This document shows, piece after piece, positions 1-11,682 of a stretch of DNA of 64,000 bases. Below the pieces are notes generated by a model. That model saw only the letters and a program-made list of their open reading frames with translations. It was not told the origin of the DNA and searched no databases. How positions within the stretch are numbered: the stretch's first letter is position 1; the number at the start of each line of letters is the position of its first letter. Origin of the DNA: Sclerotiophoma versabilis (taxonomy: Eukaryota; Ascomycota; Dothideomycetes; Pleosporales; Didymellaceae). The position numbers and the translations under genes were made by a program. Where the stretch lies: NCBI GenBank assembly GCA_012274445.1, contig JAAROD010000015.1, positions 434,001 through 498,000 of the forward strand. Reading direction: 5' to 3'.

Positions 1-322
1 TTCTATACCAGTCCGACGACGGCATGCCGGCTGCTGCGCCATGGATGGAGAGAACGCCGCCACCTGACCGAACGTGCTCCTGCAAAGATCTGAGTTCGGA
101 GGTGCTGAGGAAGGTACCGGATGTGTGAAGCAGGACTATCGCGCGGTAGTTGGAGAGATTTGAGGGCTCGAAGAGCGAGGCATCTTCGCTGGCGGTTATG
201 TTGAAGAGACCGGTTTTCGATGCTAGGTTTTTGAGGGCGGTGATCCCGGTGGAGATGGAGTCGTGTCTGTAGCCGGCAGTTTTGCTGAAGACTAGGACGT
301 TGAAGGGTTCTTTGGCAGCCAT
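1..322 (-). CDS. ThuA-like domain protein, 3' part missing
   Basis: The frame starts at an ATG at 322 and runs off the left edge of the window, giving 107 N-terminal residues. The start reads MAAKEPFNVLVFSKTAG, followed by YRHDSI, then a GGGVLSIHGAAAG stretch near the break. This is the pattern of the ThuA-like family (trehalose-utilisation type, class I glutamine-amidotransferase-like fold), in which a beta strand plus Arg-His near the N-terminus and a Gly-rich strand with His form the pocket. No signal peptide is visible, so a cytosolic protein is likely. The substrate is unknown; fungal members are poorly characterised. It lies in the same orientation as the RNA-processing gene that ends at 566, about 240 bp away. 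The assignment rests on the N-terminal half only. Confidence 0.75.
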   Translation of the reverse strand, partial: MAAKEPFNVLVFSKTAGYRHDSISTGITALKNLASKTGLFNITASEDASLFEPSNLSNYRAIVLLHTSGTFLSTSELRSLQEHVRSGGGVLSIHGAAAGMPSSDWYR

Positions 323-565
323 GGTGATGGTTTCCAGGAGCCTGTTCCACCAAACAAGGACCGGAGGATGAAGAGCCCAATGAATTTCGCCAGTGAAATG
401 CTCACATTGTGTCTTACGAGCATGTCTTTGTATTGTAGCTTCTAATTAGGCTAAATACGTTGACGTGATTTCGTAAATTACGATGCAGCGACGACTACTT
501 CCAGTGGCAGTATCAGCCGAAACGCATGCAGGGACTATGCCAGTCTACACGCCACGTGCTTGGTT

Positions 566-3500
566 CTACACTTCAGCGCCAGCACCAGCTCCACTGCCAA
601 ATACTTTGTCAATTCTCGTCGCGCGCTCCCAGACCAGCTCTCCCTTCCCCTCACCTTCATCATTGAACTTTTTGCGGAAGTACAGAATGCGATGTTGCGG
701 AATGAACTCCTCATCTGTTTGCTCAGTCTTCCACTTCTCAAGACCGATCTCCTTTGCACCTAGAAACCGGTCCTCGTAGCCAATAATATAGTCTGCCGGG
801 TCGAGGTTGGGATCCCAGCGCAGACGGTTGAGGACGTCAGAGGCCGGTCGCAGCTTTGTCGTAGATACAGGCTTTGATGTCGACGTCGGTTTGGAACGGA
901 TTGGCAGCTTGAGAGGTTCGGCATTTTCATCATCAGAGTCGTCCAACTCTTCCTCGTTGTCTGAGTCAGGCTCGATCTCCATTGCATAGTCGCCCCACTC
1001 GCGGTCGTCTAGTCGGAGTTCCTGGACTTGTACATCGTTTTGTGTGAGAAGCGAAGCGTTGACCCACGAAGTGGTCGCGTCATAGTTCTTTTCGTCTGTT
1101 CTGAGTTGAGTGAGGAATCTATCGATGACCTTCTCCAGAGACTGCTTCGCTGCATGCCGCTCATCGTGAGTCCTAGGCGTCAGAGGTGCAGTGGCGGCAT
1201 TCTGCAAGCCGATGAGATAGCAGCCGTGATAGTCCTTGCTTCCATCGAGCCCCTCAGGCTTGTTGTCAGTGAAGCGTGCTGGCCATAATCGAACTTCGAT
1301 GTTTAGAAAGTTCTTGTGGATGTCTTGAAAATGTCAGCTAGTAGACGGAATTCGAAAGAAGCAAAAGCACGTACCGACAACGAGCGAGAGACAACGCGAC
1401 TCCACCCAACCTACCAGGCTCTTTCCCTTCGCCAACGTGCGGCCCCAGAACTGGATGTCAATGCTAACGTAGCTTTTGAAGGTCTGCAAGAATTGTGTCT
1501 CGCCGAACCCCATACCAGTAAAGCTATGCATGCTGGGTGGCTCGAAAAAGTCTCGCCAAGTCACAGAGGGGTCTGACAACTGTGAACTGGCAGCCTTGAA
1601 TTCCCTCGTCAACACCAAAAGTCCAGGCAAGGTCGAGGTGTGTGCGACGTTAGAGTTCGGGGAATGGAATCCTAAAACCACCATTGGCTCTCGAGCAGTC
1701 CGGTGATAGCGGGGCTTCTGCTTGTGGAAGAAAGCATCGAAGACCATGCCGTCTGCCCAGCTGAAGTTCGCATAGTAGTGGAAGAAGGTCACTACCAGAT
1801 CGCTGGTGCTGACAGGATGGAGGTCGTGTGTGGCCACGTCATGTGCAATGCGCTTGTAAACCCAAGACAGCATTAGAGTAATGTGTACGCCTCCAAGAAA
1901 ACCAAACTTTGACGAGTAGACGCCACGCTGAGTGGCCCAGAGTTTGATGGCGCGATATGCTAGGCCAAACGTAGCAAGATCAGGTACGGTACGCTTGACA
2001 TACAGTAAGTCGCGGTAGGGCTTCAGCTTGCGTAATGAGAGAATTGAGAGGTTGAAGATTGGATCTGATGCGGGCAGATTCTCGAACTCAGACCATCTGT
2101 GACTGTTAGCAAATTTCAAATAGACACATCGGCTTAGCCTACCTCTCTACTACCCGGGTTGCAGGACAGTACTGCAAATCCATGAGTACGCCGTTGACCG
2201 AAAGCTCGAGCATGGTCCCCGTACTCGCCTCGACCTTCCGAAGGATGCGAATTCCTTGACTCTCAGCCCTCTGGAGTCTTTGGCGTGCGAGTTTGAAAAA
2301 CGTCTTTGAGCTTATGGACCCAATGCAAAGGCAGTCGATATCGGAAGCCGAGGTATCTACGTTCATCGCGAATGAGCCTACTGTTACCATTACCAATGGA
2401 ATATCGGCTATCATTGGACTGGCCTTGTGTGAACTCCCAAGCATGACTTCTCTGAGTAGATCGAAGGCCGCTTGCCGTTTCGTTTTCTCCTCTTCGGTCA
2501 GGAACATGCGGTTTGTGTGCAGCATCGACTTGAGCTCCTGAGGGGCTAAGTGGGATCCATGCTGAACTTCTACTTTGAGAGCATCGAGCATCTCACGATG
2601 ATCCGGGCTTAGCTGCTCGATAGGTCTCAAGAGTTGTAATGAAGCCCTGACTCCATAATGATCGCTAGGAACTACGCTTGCACCGTTGACATCTATAGGC
2701 AGACCAAACCTGTTGAAGGTCACGACACGAACGGCTTCTTGCGGACGAACAAGGATGCGATCATATCGTTGTGGCCGATTTTGAGACGTCCCAGACGTCG
2801 CGGCTGCTAGTATGTTGGTCCTTGGGTCAAAAGTGGCGCCTTCCTCTCCCGCAAACAACTCGTCGGCATCAACTCCATCTGGCGCGCCGGGCTGTTCACC
2901 TTGAGTGACGACCCAAGCGTCCAAGATGCCGTCTCTGCTCAATTGATCTTCAATATCTGCAAGAGTGTTCCCTGTTTGGGCCGCAATTGACTTATTCTTC
3001 AGTGCATTGTCAATTGTGTGTATTGAAGTGGCGAGATTGAAATCTCCAGTAATGGCCCAAGACTTGTCGCTGTAATGGCGGGTCAGATGATTCAGAACAT
3101 TTTGCACCTGCACTTTCTTGGCAGCAACAGAGCCGTCTGTCAGGCCGCACGTCAAATGGATGCCGGCAACGACGAAAGAATCACCAGGTGTGTCAGAGTC
3201 GAAGACTGCAACGACAGCGCCCTTGTGCCTTCGGTGGAAAGGCACCAAATCCCATTGGAATGGCCACTTGCTAATTATTACCACATTCCGTAGGCTGGGC
3301 AAAGGTCCAATGTCAGGTTGGCTTGGTGGTCCGTGTGAAGTGAAAGGGTATTGGTCCTGAATATCTTCATTGTTCAGGAGAGATGAAAGGAAATCATCAG
3401 ATACTTCTTGCAGGACCAAAATGTCTGCCTTCGCTGACTCCGACAGCAACGTGCTGATCAGGAGCGGATCGCGGTCTCGCGCTGGCGGATATTCCGAGTC

Positions 3501-4349
3501 AACCAAAACGTTGTAGCTTGATACTGCAAGGGAAGCTGATCGATTATGGCTTGGTTTCGGGTCTGTTTTCTTCATCCACTTGCTTGAGGCTCGGTCGAAG
3601 AAATAAGTTTTGCCATTTTGTACAGCGCGATTGAAATTTATCGTTGAATCGGATGGTCCGGCCTCATCCTCCGCCTCCTGCTCTTCATCAACAGTGCCAG
3701 CAGGAGGATCATGGAGCCAATACTCTGGCAGTGAGGTTGTAGATGTAGGGAGAGAGGAAACAGTATTGACTAAACCCCACAATCGCATTCGATTCGCAGA
3801 TTGCTGTCCTGATGTTCGCTCGCGGATCAATATAGCTAAGGAGCCGATTTCGAAGTCCAAGATAGGGAGCAGCCGCACTTTGGATACCAAAAATTCAAGC
3901 GAAGCGATCGAATTGTCCTCAGTCTGGCCAACAGTCAAGTGGAAGTTATGTTTAGTGGGTTTGTGACCAAGAGCCTGAAGAGCCAAGAATCGAAGTGTTT
4001 CTAAGGACCCATTCGAATCGTCTCGAGACTCTTGCAAAATTGCAGTGCTGTTATGTCGTTGCCGGAACAGACCTGCCGATTCGAGCTTGACATGTCGTGT
4101 CGTACTAAAGTCCAGATTCCTTTGGAGCTGTGCCTGAATCTGCTGTTGCGCCTGAGGCAGGTGCTCTGGCGCAACGAACGGATATATGACATTGATATGA
4201 GCTGGCCATCTTCCGTATGCCTTGTCGTAGAGCTCGCGCAGGTTGTCAATGTGCTCGCACTGCTCGACTGGGGGTAATACGCAAAGTGCAGTATCGTAAG
4301 AAGTTACCGGAATGGAGTAAGAAGCTGTTGACTCTGGAAGGCCCGCCAT
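566..4349 (-). CDS. 2H phosphoesterase / EEP nuclease / poly(A)-polymerase-like NTase / MJ1316 fusion (RNA end processing)
   Basis: Spliced from 4349-2143, 2096-1375 and 1323-566 (introns of 46 and 51 nt with GTAGGC..CACAG and GTACGT..TCAAG), giving 1228 residues. Domains in order: a 2H phosphoesterase (about 20-210) with HINVIYPF at 51 and HLTVG at 137; a linker (215-270); an endonuclease/exonuclease/phosphatase domain (about 275-575) with SYN280, LQE315, GIH398, GDFN436-438, RYD530 and SDH562-564; a nucleotidyltransferase (about 640-735) with GSF at 658-660, D670xD672 and MD724; a poly(A)-polymerase-type central helical region across exon 2; and at the C-terminus (about 1135-1220) an MJ1316 domain, the family named for RNA cyclic-group end recognition. 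Known chemistry of these families suggests opening of cyclic phosphates, phosphate or nucleotide removal and nucleotide addition at RNA ends. The combined role in RNA repair is inference. No ligase domain is seen. Confidence 0.88.
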
Positions 4350-5846
4350 GACGAGTAATGTGCAGAATTGTGGAGACGCTAATAAACGGAGAAGGGGTAT
4401 CTCAAAATGCGAAGAAGAGAGGAACTCAATGCGTGATAGGAAAGGTTTAACAGGAGGTGTGAAGATAATTATACTTATACATGGATATCAACTACTGTAG
4501 CCTCGCGCATTGTTGTTGCATTTGATCTCAATCCTAATTAGGAACCGTAGTATGACTCCCCAGTGGGTTCGTACCTTGCATCGTGTTTCGTATGGCGGTG
4601 CATACGGTGACGAAAAGTGACTCATTTGCGCTAGTGCCGAAAAGAGGTATCCTGCTGCGCCACAATAACGTAACAGCCTCGTTTGGACCATTGTGAAAAT
4701 ACTTCTCTCAATTCGCGTTTTGAGGGGATGTATTTCTCCTAAGGGGAATGACCACGCAGATGCAGAGACAGGTGAATTGAAGGTGCTGAAATGGAGCGCG
4801 CGCACGAACTTCGCTAGCGGAGGAAAATGGGTCCGTAGGGGCCAACTCGCCTTCTACAGCGCGTCCAATGCAAGCACAGAACTTCAACAATTTTCGATCT
4901 TCCAGCGGAGCTACTCTTCGCTGTAGTTGTGCTCGTGCTGTGTAACTCAGGAATCGCGATCCCATGTAATGTTAAGTTTCAGCCCGAGCTTGATTACAAG
5001 CCAATCGACGAGTGCATATGCCATATCGACTCGCACGCTGCATGTCATGCCAATGGAACAGAGTTTATTCTTGGATGTAGGGAGCCCAAGATTTAGATCA
5101 CACGGTACTTCCGAATTGTTGCCCGGATCGGCATCTCTTCTATGCGGTGGGACACGTGTGGCTCTCCCAATTGTAGGACCTTATGGAACGCATCATGTTG
5201 TTCGGACTCGATCTGAAAGTCAACTCTGATCTGAGCCTTCTTTGAAAGGCCCTAGGTATTGTCAACAGCGGCTCCCCTACGATATATGCATCGATTCACT
5301 CATCATCGATGTTTCCACGACCTTGTATGATGGCAAGACAACGATATCCCAAAAGGGCGTTCCGGTATGCGTCATGTTGGGCCACAACCCATTTTGAACT
5401 AGGCCTAATTGTATGCTGTTGATTTGTGAAATATGGACCAGCTTGCAACACTACAGCTCAGATGATGACCATTCAGTGCAGGGGTATGCTAATGTTCCCC
5501 TGCATGAGTATCTGTTCGATCTTGCCACGTACCTGACTACCATGCGCCCTAGCAATTGGGAGGCTTACAAGAGCTGCAATTACAGCAGCTAGTAGCACAT
5601 CCACCAGCAGGTGTTTACAAGGTCTCATAAGAGATAGTGTGTGGGCGCTATTTGAATTACAGACGCTGCGCCTGTTATATGGGGAAGAACTGTAGCAACA
5701 GAACAGCATCTACAATCGAATCTCAATGTAACTAATATGTGTAATGTTAGCATAAGGCCAGACATATCTGTTTTAGAATCTTAAAAAAGCATAGATTCGC
5801 CCTAGCACTTCACTAGAAGTAACGGGTCTTGCTCACCAATAGCCTC
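4350..5846. other. Intergenic stretch, no gene seen
   Basis: This 1.5 kb separates the start of the RNA-processing fusion from the 3' end of the methyltransferase gene. It should hold the promoter of the former and the terminator of the latter. Short open frames occur on both strands, but none has a recognisable motif or a consistent splice pattern. I see no repeats or transposon ends. Confidence 0.5.
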
Positions 5847-6917
5847 CTATTGTCGCCACAGCACACTCCTCTCATCCTTCGCATTGACCCAAACATACTC
5901 AGTGCACCTAGGGTTACTCTTCTGCTTCCCCAGTGTAACAGCGAAAAGATTGATCTCAATCCACGCAGGCCTCATACCCATCCTCTCCAGCCTCTCCCAC
6001 CAATTTTTGAACCTCTCAAAGTCCACATTGTCGGTAATGTCTCCATTGCCAAGATGCAACTCAATCATCACTTGCCCAACGGGTAACACACTCTTGCCGC
6101 TCGCGCTCTGAATGTTATCGAATGCATCCATAAATGTGTCGAGCGCATCGTACTCGCTGCCCTCGATATCGATCTTGAGGATGTCGATGTATGTGTGATT
6201 GTTTTCCTTCATCAGCGCTGGCAGCGTCCAGAACGCTGGGCTATCGTCATGTTTGTCCTCCTTGCCGAGACCAATTTTCTTGAAAAAGGTGCGGTGTCGT
6301 TCGGTGGTTGGGATTTGCTTTCCCCATCCATCGACCGAGAAATCGAACCCCCAGATGCGCGCGCTGGGTACTCGTTCGAGCATCTCAGCCTCAAATGAAG
6401 ACTCGCCATTAATGCCGAAGCTGTAGATCACAAGGCCTTGCTCGGCGGCCTGGATGGCTGCTTCACGCACTTCGACAGCTTCGGCGCTGATGGGCTTTGG
6501 AGCCGGTATGCTTTCGTAGATGCTCATGCCACAAACCCATTTTCCACCGTCGCCGAGGCGGCCGACTCGCTGAAAGTCATGTGGACAGGTCCAGGTTGCG
6601 GGGAAGAAATCCCAGACGGTGAATGGATACTTCAGAAAATCGGTTGGAAAGAAAGGGACCTTGGGATTTGCTGGATGCGAGGCAGCCATTTTTTCTCGCA
6701 GTTCAACGCTTTTCTTCCAGGACTTTTCCGAGAGTGCCATTCGTTCACGGAGCCATGTTGGTGGGTATGAGGGTAGTTTCGATGTTCCTGAGAGGGAGGG
6801 GAGAAATTTGTATGTTCCAGCATTGTCGTTTTGAAAAAGAGCTACAACGAAAAGAAAAATGATTACTATAGCGGCGAATCGACCTGATGGTGTGTTAGCT
6901 CTGTCGTCCAGGAGCAT
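5847..6917 (-). CDS. Membrane-anchored methyltransferase-domain protein
   Basis: A single-exon frame of 356 residues from an ATG at 6917. Residues about 14-30 (RFAAIVIIFLFVVALF) form one N-terminal membrane anchor with short cytosolic tail, the layout of a type II protein that may face the Golgi or ER lumen. The rest matches the methyltransferase family typified by METTL24-like and fungal Methyltransf_22 proteins. It has a conserved block after WTCPHDFQRVGRLGDGGKW, a YSFGINGESSFE segment resembling the SAM-binding start, WGFDFSVD, and the FkbM-like acidic motif DILKIDIEGSEYDAL. The C-terminus holds a conserved ELHL and EINLFAV. The acceptor molecule is unknown; a glycan or secreted protein would fit the topology but is inference. 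It is about as long as related fungal proteins, and no break is seen. Confidence 0.8.
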   Translation of the reverse strand: MLLDDRANTPSGRFAAIVIIFLFVVALFQNDNAGTYKFLPSLSGTSKLPSYPPTWLRERMALSEKSWKKSVELREKMAASHPANPKVPFFPTDFLKYPFTVWDFFPATWTCPHDFQRVGRLGDGGKWVCGMSIYESIPAPKPISAEAVEVREAAIQAAEQGLVIYSFGINGESSFEAEMLERVPSARIWGFDFSVDGWGKQIPTTERHRTFFKKIGLGKEDKHDDSPAFWTLPALMKENNHTYIDILKIDIEGSEYDALDTFMDAFDNIQSASGKSVLPVGQVMIELHLGNGDITDNVDFERFKNWWERLERMGMRPAWIEINLFAVTLGKQKSNPRCTEYVWVNAKDERSVLWRQ

Positions 6918-7586
6918 GTTTCTCAGTTGACCAACCTGTCGATGACCGAATCATGATAGCAAGGAGATATAGAAAATGGTTTAAAGCAACAGTATCAATG
7001 CAGGGGTATCAATGCAGTATTGTGGATGTGTAGACTCAGGTGTTGAACGAGCCTACGAATGGAAGTTGAGGATGAACGGTACAGCAATGGAAGCACAGCA
7101 GCTGCGATCAGGTCATGGGAGGCTCGGACTCGGGCAAACACCACATAATGCCAAGTGCAGCAGACAGCGGGATATGCCTGCGGGGACAAGCATCTGTGAC
7201 TTGCAAGGTATCGCCAAGTCGCCTTGACATGCTGCGCCATTGGCATGCAGCACAACGCGGTATTATGATCAACCCCGCCAATCTGAATGGTGCGACGGGT
7301 GCCGAGTACTATGCCCTCCAGTCTCCGTGCGAGGTTGAGTGCTGGAGCTGGCCGGTGGGTGGTCGTATTCGGTTTCCGAACAGCGGGGAACGGTGGGCCG
7401 TTGGACCCCCAGCCGTGTTTCACACAACGGGATCGGCAGGGTTACGCGTGGCTCGCGAAACGCTTCTGGAAGGCGCTGCGGCTATTTTGACGTCACAGAT
7501 AGATGCGAGGTGGTGAGAGGTGGAATTGAACATGGTCATTCGATAGTGTATTTTCGGCAGTTCATAGTTAGGCAGAGCATTACACT
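6918..7586. other. Intergenic, upstream of methyltransferase and downstream of MFS gene
   Basis: About 670 bp with no supported gene. It holds the methyltransferase promoter on the minus strand and the 3' region of the transporter. Overlapping open frames here show no family motifs. Confidence 0.5.
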
Positions 7587-9219
7587 TCAAGCCAAGATCT
7601 TGTGCACAACAAGCGCAGCCACCAACAACAGACCACTGCATGTTGTAAACACTGCATCGCGGTGTGATTCGCCTGACGAAATTAGCCGGAATCATTGCAA
7701 GTGCTAGAGGCAGTGCTTACCTTCTTTGGTGGTACTCAGAGCAAGCACCACGAACGCGTTCAGTGGAACGCGCAGTACCGTGTATACGCTCGCCCGCGAG
7801 CTGTCATCGATAAGTTTGCCTTTGATCGATGCCATGACTGGGTAGTAGACGCCACAGCAAAGTTCAAACACGCAAAAACACCACAATGTGAGGCGCTCAT
7901 CGCGGAAATGACCCGGCACGAAAAAGCATGCAGACGCAACCGCCAAGGTGCCCATGAGAACCTTCTTTGCTGGGAATGTCGAAACTGCTTTTGTGATGTT
8001 GTTGTACAACATGGAGCCGAGCATCATAGAGCACATAAGGATCGCAAAGATCAGCCCGAACGGAAGATCTATCAGAGGGTTAATGAAGTCCTGCGTGATT
8101 ATGGAAGTGCGAGAGCGTACCATTTTTTCCGTCTGCTAGCTTGTGCGATAATTTTAATGCTGGAAACTTGAAGAAGATGAACAGGAACAGTGAGCCCTCG
8201 AAGAAGCAAGATACTAAGGCCAGAACAAGTATGTTCGTATCTGTCCAACGTCAGTACACCTGTGTTATGTTTTGCATATTCCTGATATTACCTCTGAAGA
8301 TATATCTGAGAGTTGACTTAGTTGTATTCACAGCCGAATCTGCCTCCTCCTGCTGCAGCAGCGCTGCATTTTCGGATGCATCACGGTGGCTCGCGCCGTA
8401 ATTTTCGCCCTGTACAAGTCAGCTTTTCTGCATATCGCCGATCGAGCAGTCAACTTACCCAGAGCTTTGAGATCGCAACAAATGCTAGAGAAAGACAACC
8501 AATAGAGGCCATGAAGGGTGCTTTGGCAGTGCCCGCTTCACCAACCAACCACTCAGCCAATATACCAGCGCAGATAGCGACAAGGCTGTTGAGGATAGTC
8601 ATTGCGCTGAAGATGCCACTGAGCACTGAGCTTGTATCCTCCAACATCAATTGATTAAATTCTGCGACCAGCCAACTCTCGAACACACTCCAAAGTAGAG
8701 TCCCGCAGATGCCTCCAAGTATGCGGCCTAGGAAAAGGACTCGGATATCATCGGCAAGCAAGGTAGCGCTGGAGAACGAGTATAGTACGCAGTACGCCAG
8801 ACATGCCGTACGGCGGCCATGGCGATCTGCGAATGTTCCGGCGAACGAGGCTGATACACCTGCTGAGACGAATCCAATAAGGAAGAGGAACGCAACCGTT
8901 TCTTCTGGAAGACCTTTTTCGTCTGGAAATTGTCAGTGACTTTTCCGGCTGACGAAATGCTGCGTGACGAACCTTTGTAGATTGGATAGATGTAGGGTCC
9001 TTGTAGCCAGTCGGCGGCATTCACGAGCAGGTATATGGGGAAAAAGCGCCATTTCAATTTGCGTAAGCTATCTCGTTCAGATTCTACGCGACCTCGATGC
9101 TCGATCTTCTCTGGGTTCGTAGAGTCCACACTTTCGGTCCGGCGCGATCGATATGTCTGGACAAGTACTAGGCTGTTCAACAGCAGCGAGCCTGCAAATG
9201 TTGCTCGATAGAGGTCCAT
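7587..9219 (-). CDS. MFS_5 family transporter (molybdate-anion transporter type)
   Basis: Six exons on the minus strand: 9219-8973, 8922-8459, 8409-8292, 8240-8121, 8068-7721 and 7672-7587, giving 460 residues. All five introns are 48-52 nt. The start chosen, MDLYRATF, fits family N-termini; an in-frame ATG at 9246 would add nine residues. Family marks include AADWLQGPYIYPIYK after the first helix, RILGGICGTLLWSVFESWL, and LPFGLIFAILMCSMMLGS in the second half. Twelve or so hydrophobic segments are present, and the last exon ends LLLVAALVVHKILA. The family (PF05631, with animal MFSD5 and plant/algal MOT2) is linked to molybdate uptake across membranes; the substrate in this fungus is inferred. 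The exon 4/5 join could use an earlier AG (8091/8090), but the acceptor at 8069 has a better branch site and keeps the family sequence. Confidence 0.87.
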
Positions 9220-11682
9220 ATTGTGCGTGTTGTGGTAGATGAACAATCAATCAGAGACTGTGCAAGTGCTGCGTATGTGGCAATGACGACGACGACGACT
9301 TTGGAATATAGAGGTTGGTTAATTACTTTGGAGGGCTTGCATCAAACTATGATTTGGAGGTCGATGCCCGGTTAACAGATTCCACGGTGTACTGGAGCTA
9401 GAGGTAGGGGCAGGTATGGTCTCGAATGTGAACAACGATATGCGCTGTTTACGAATTCCGTTATACCAGCAGGTGAACAGTGAGAGCTTGTGACGGACCG
9501 AGAATGACAATGCACCGCCTCGCAGCTGATACGGAGACCGCCCAGCATCATGTCGCTAACGGTGACAGCTTGGCAGCTTGCGCGTAATCACGTCGGCACT
9601 TGCTGCGTTTCCGAAATGTGGAGCCCATCGGTGGAGATGGGGTTGTCGGTCCCCGCAACCGCAGCCGAGCGCTGATCGCTTTGAACTGCCTAGTCAAACA
9701 TCGTATTGGCCTGATGTATCGTTGCCAGAAGGAGAACTCCACAGCGTCTGAGATTCAGCCTGTTCAAGAAGCTGTGCGAAGTAGATTGGTTCTTCAACGA
9801 GGGGTGGGCTGCATGCCGCTTGTGTTGGATGGCTCAGCGGCCTTTTGACCGGTGGCTGAGTGCGCTCTCCGAGGCTCCGCGGTCCTCCTTCGGCGTCGTC
9901 ATCATCAATGCTCTTGAAAGCATGCGCGGAGGCTGAACAATAAACGTCTCGTGTTCCGTCCTTGGGTCCACTTCAGAATGCTGGTGCTCGTGTGGTATAA
10001 GGGTCCGAGAGTTGTGAGCGTGTCAGTCTTGCGTTTGTGAGCATGACGTAATTATGTGCACTCCATTCTCCTCTCAACTGCATAGAAGCCTCACAATTCA
10101 AGTACACTTGCGTTTCTTCTCAAACTGACGACTTCTAATCTTGTAGATGGCTTGTATAGTGACAAGGTTACTCCTGTAAGCCATAACTCGGCCATCCCTT
10201 GAGCAAATTCGCTGACCAGTTAGATCGCTCCGGAGTAGGTACTGAAGTCTTGGACTTTACGTCACGTCACGGAGAATAGTTTGCGAACTACGACGCCGTT
10301 ACATACGGTAGCCCGAAACAGACCTTCATAGCCATTTGGAGATCCCCTAGTATTTTTTCGTACGCGACCGCTTCCGCCATGTCCAGCTCAAAGGCAGCTA
10401 CTTTCACGAAACCATATGCATATCCTCCATCCTTTCGCCATTGTGAAGAGGATCTGAATTGGCAAACCTGACGGCTGTCTGGGCCTCTCTTGACTTCCCC
10501 TCAAGAAAACATTTTGCGTTGAGCAGATGCACCCAAAAGCCGCGACCAGAAGTACTTTCCGGGTCTTCAGTCGAGCCGTAAAACTCGGTCACCTCTGCGC
10601 AACAACCGATTGGTGCATCTGTATCCTGCTATGTCAAGGCTACCTGCATTATTGGGCCACATGAATTGGGACACTTCTTAGAGTCGGGGTTGCAGCCTGC
10701 GGTTTGAAATTAATTCAATCAGCAGGTCTGCAAAGGTGGCGCGGCGTCCATCTAGTTCTCTAGACCAATTCGGGCGCACGCTGAACATCTTCTCCCGCTG
10801 TACCATCTTTCATCACATAGCCGTTGTTGCTGAATTAACGCTCCACCAGATAATTGCCAGCTTCAAATCGAGGTTCATTCCTGTCAGTACGACTCCGACA
10901 AAGCAAGTGGAACCATTTCGTAACGGCATCGATGATTTCCCCCTGCATAACCAGAAACCATAGGCTCCGACAGTGCGTCTCTATCAGGGAGCTGAGCCAC
11001 AAAGTTGACCATCGCAGCTTTTCAAAGTTATGCTTTCCACGCCATGTCCTACGGCACAGCGCTTTCGGCTTCCACTCTGACGATTTTGCATGCAACAAGA
11101 ATCGCCTTCGGCGTGAAGGTTGAAACCAAAGTGAAGGAGCTCATAAGTTTATTATAAACGGATCTGACACATTCAGTGCGTACGACACGGTTCGGTAAAG
11201 GTTAATTGACTAAGAGGCGCAGTTCTTTGGGTAGATCGAGGAAGCGGGAATGTTGATATGATCGGTATGTTGTGAAGTTTCGTCCCGCACAGTAGATGAT
11301 GTAGTGGCTTTGGAGTGGCTATTGGACACATTGTTCTTTACTGTCCTGTCAAGGTGATAAATCTTCGTCGTCCACTAAGGCGCTCATCACTATTCGAAGC
11401 GCGTGATAAGGTAAGGTCAGCCCAACGTTCTTACAAGGTGAAATAGCCCAGACCGCGACCCAAGTCTCAGCGAAACCCGGACCACAGTGGTATTGCAGAT
11501 ATTTCACGGTGGGTCTACCAGCTTTGGCGGAACCCAACATCAAAACAGAGCGATGTTGTCGACTGTTGCTGATCACAAGGCCGGAAATTTGCAGTCACAT
11601 GTAATCCATTCCACAAGAGTGTCAGGATTTTCATTGTTACATCGTTGTTCAACTGGGTATCTACTCGGCTGCAGCTCGACCT
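9220..11682. other. Gene-poor 2.5 kb stretch with possible decayed coding remnants
   Basis: There is no intact gene between the MFS transporter start and the 3' end of the FAD oxidase. On the minus strand, protein-like fragments lie at about 10,400-10,600 (includes GFWVHLLNAKCFLEG) and 10,690-10,805 (includes WSRELDGRRATFADLLIE), in different frames and without splice sites that would join them. They may be relics of an old gene, but no family is recognised. No terminal repeats or transposase motifs were seen. Confidence 0.35.

Noticed and set aside
5473..5709. 78-codon minus-strand frame with a hydrophobic stretch
   Set aside because: The hydrophobic part is short, the rest looks random, and no start context or conserved motif is visible.
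10250..10275. ACGTCACGTCAC resembling a CRE site
   Set aside because: No gene start lies nearby, and a single 6-8 bp match is expected by chance.
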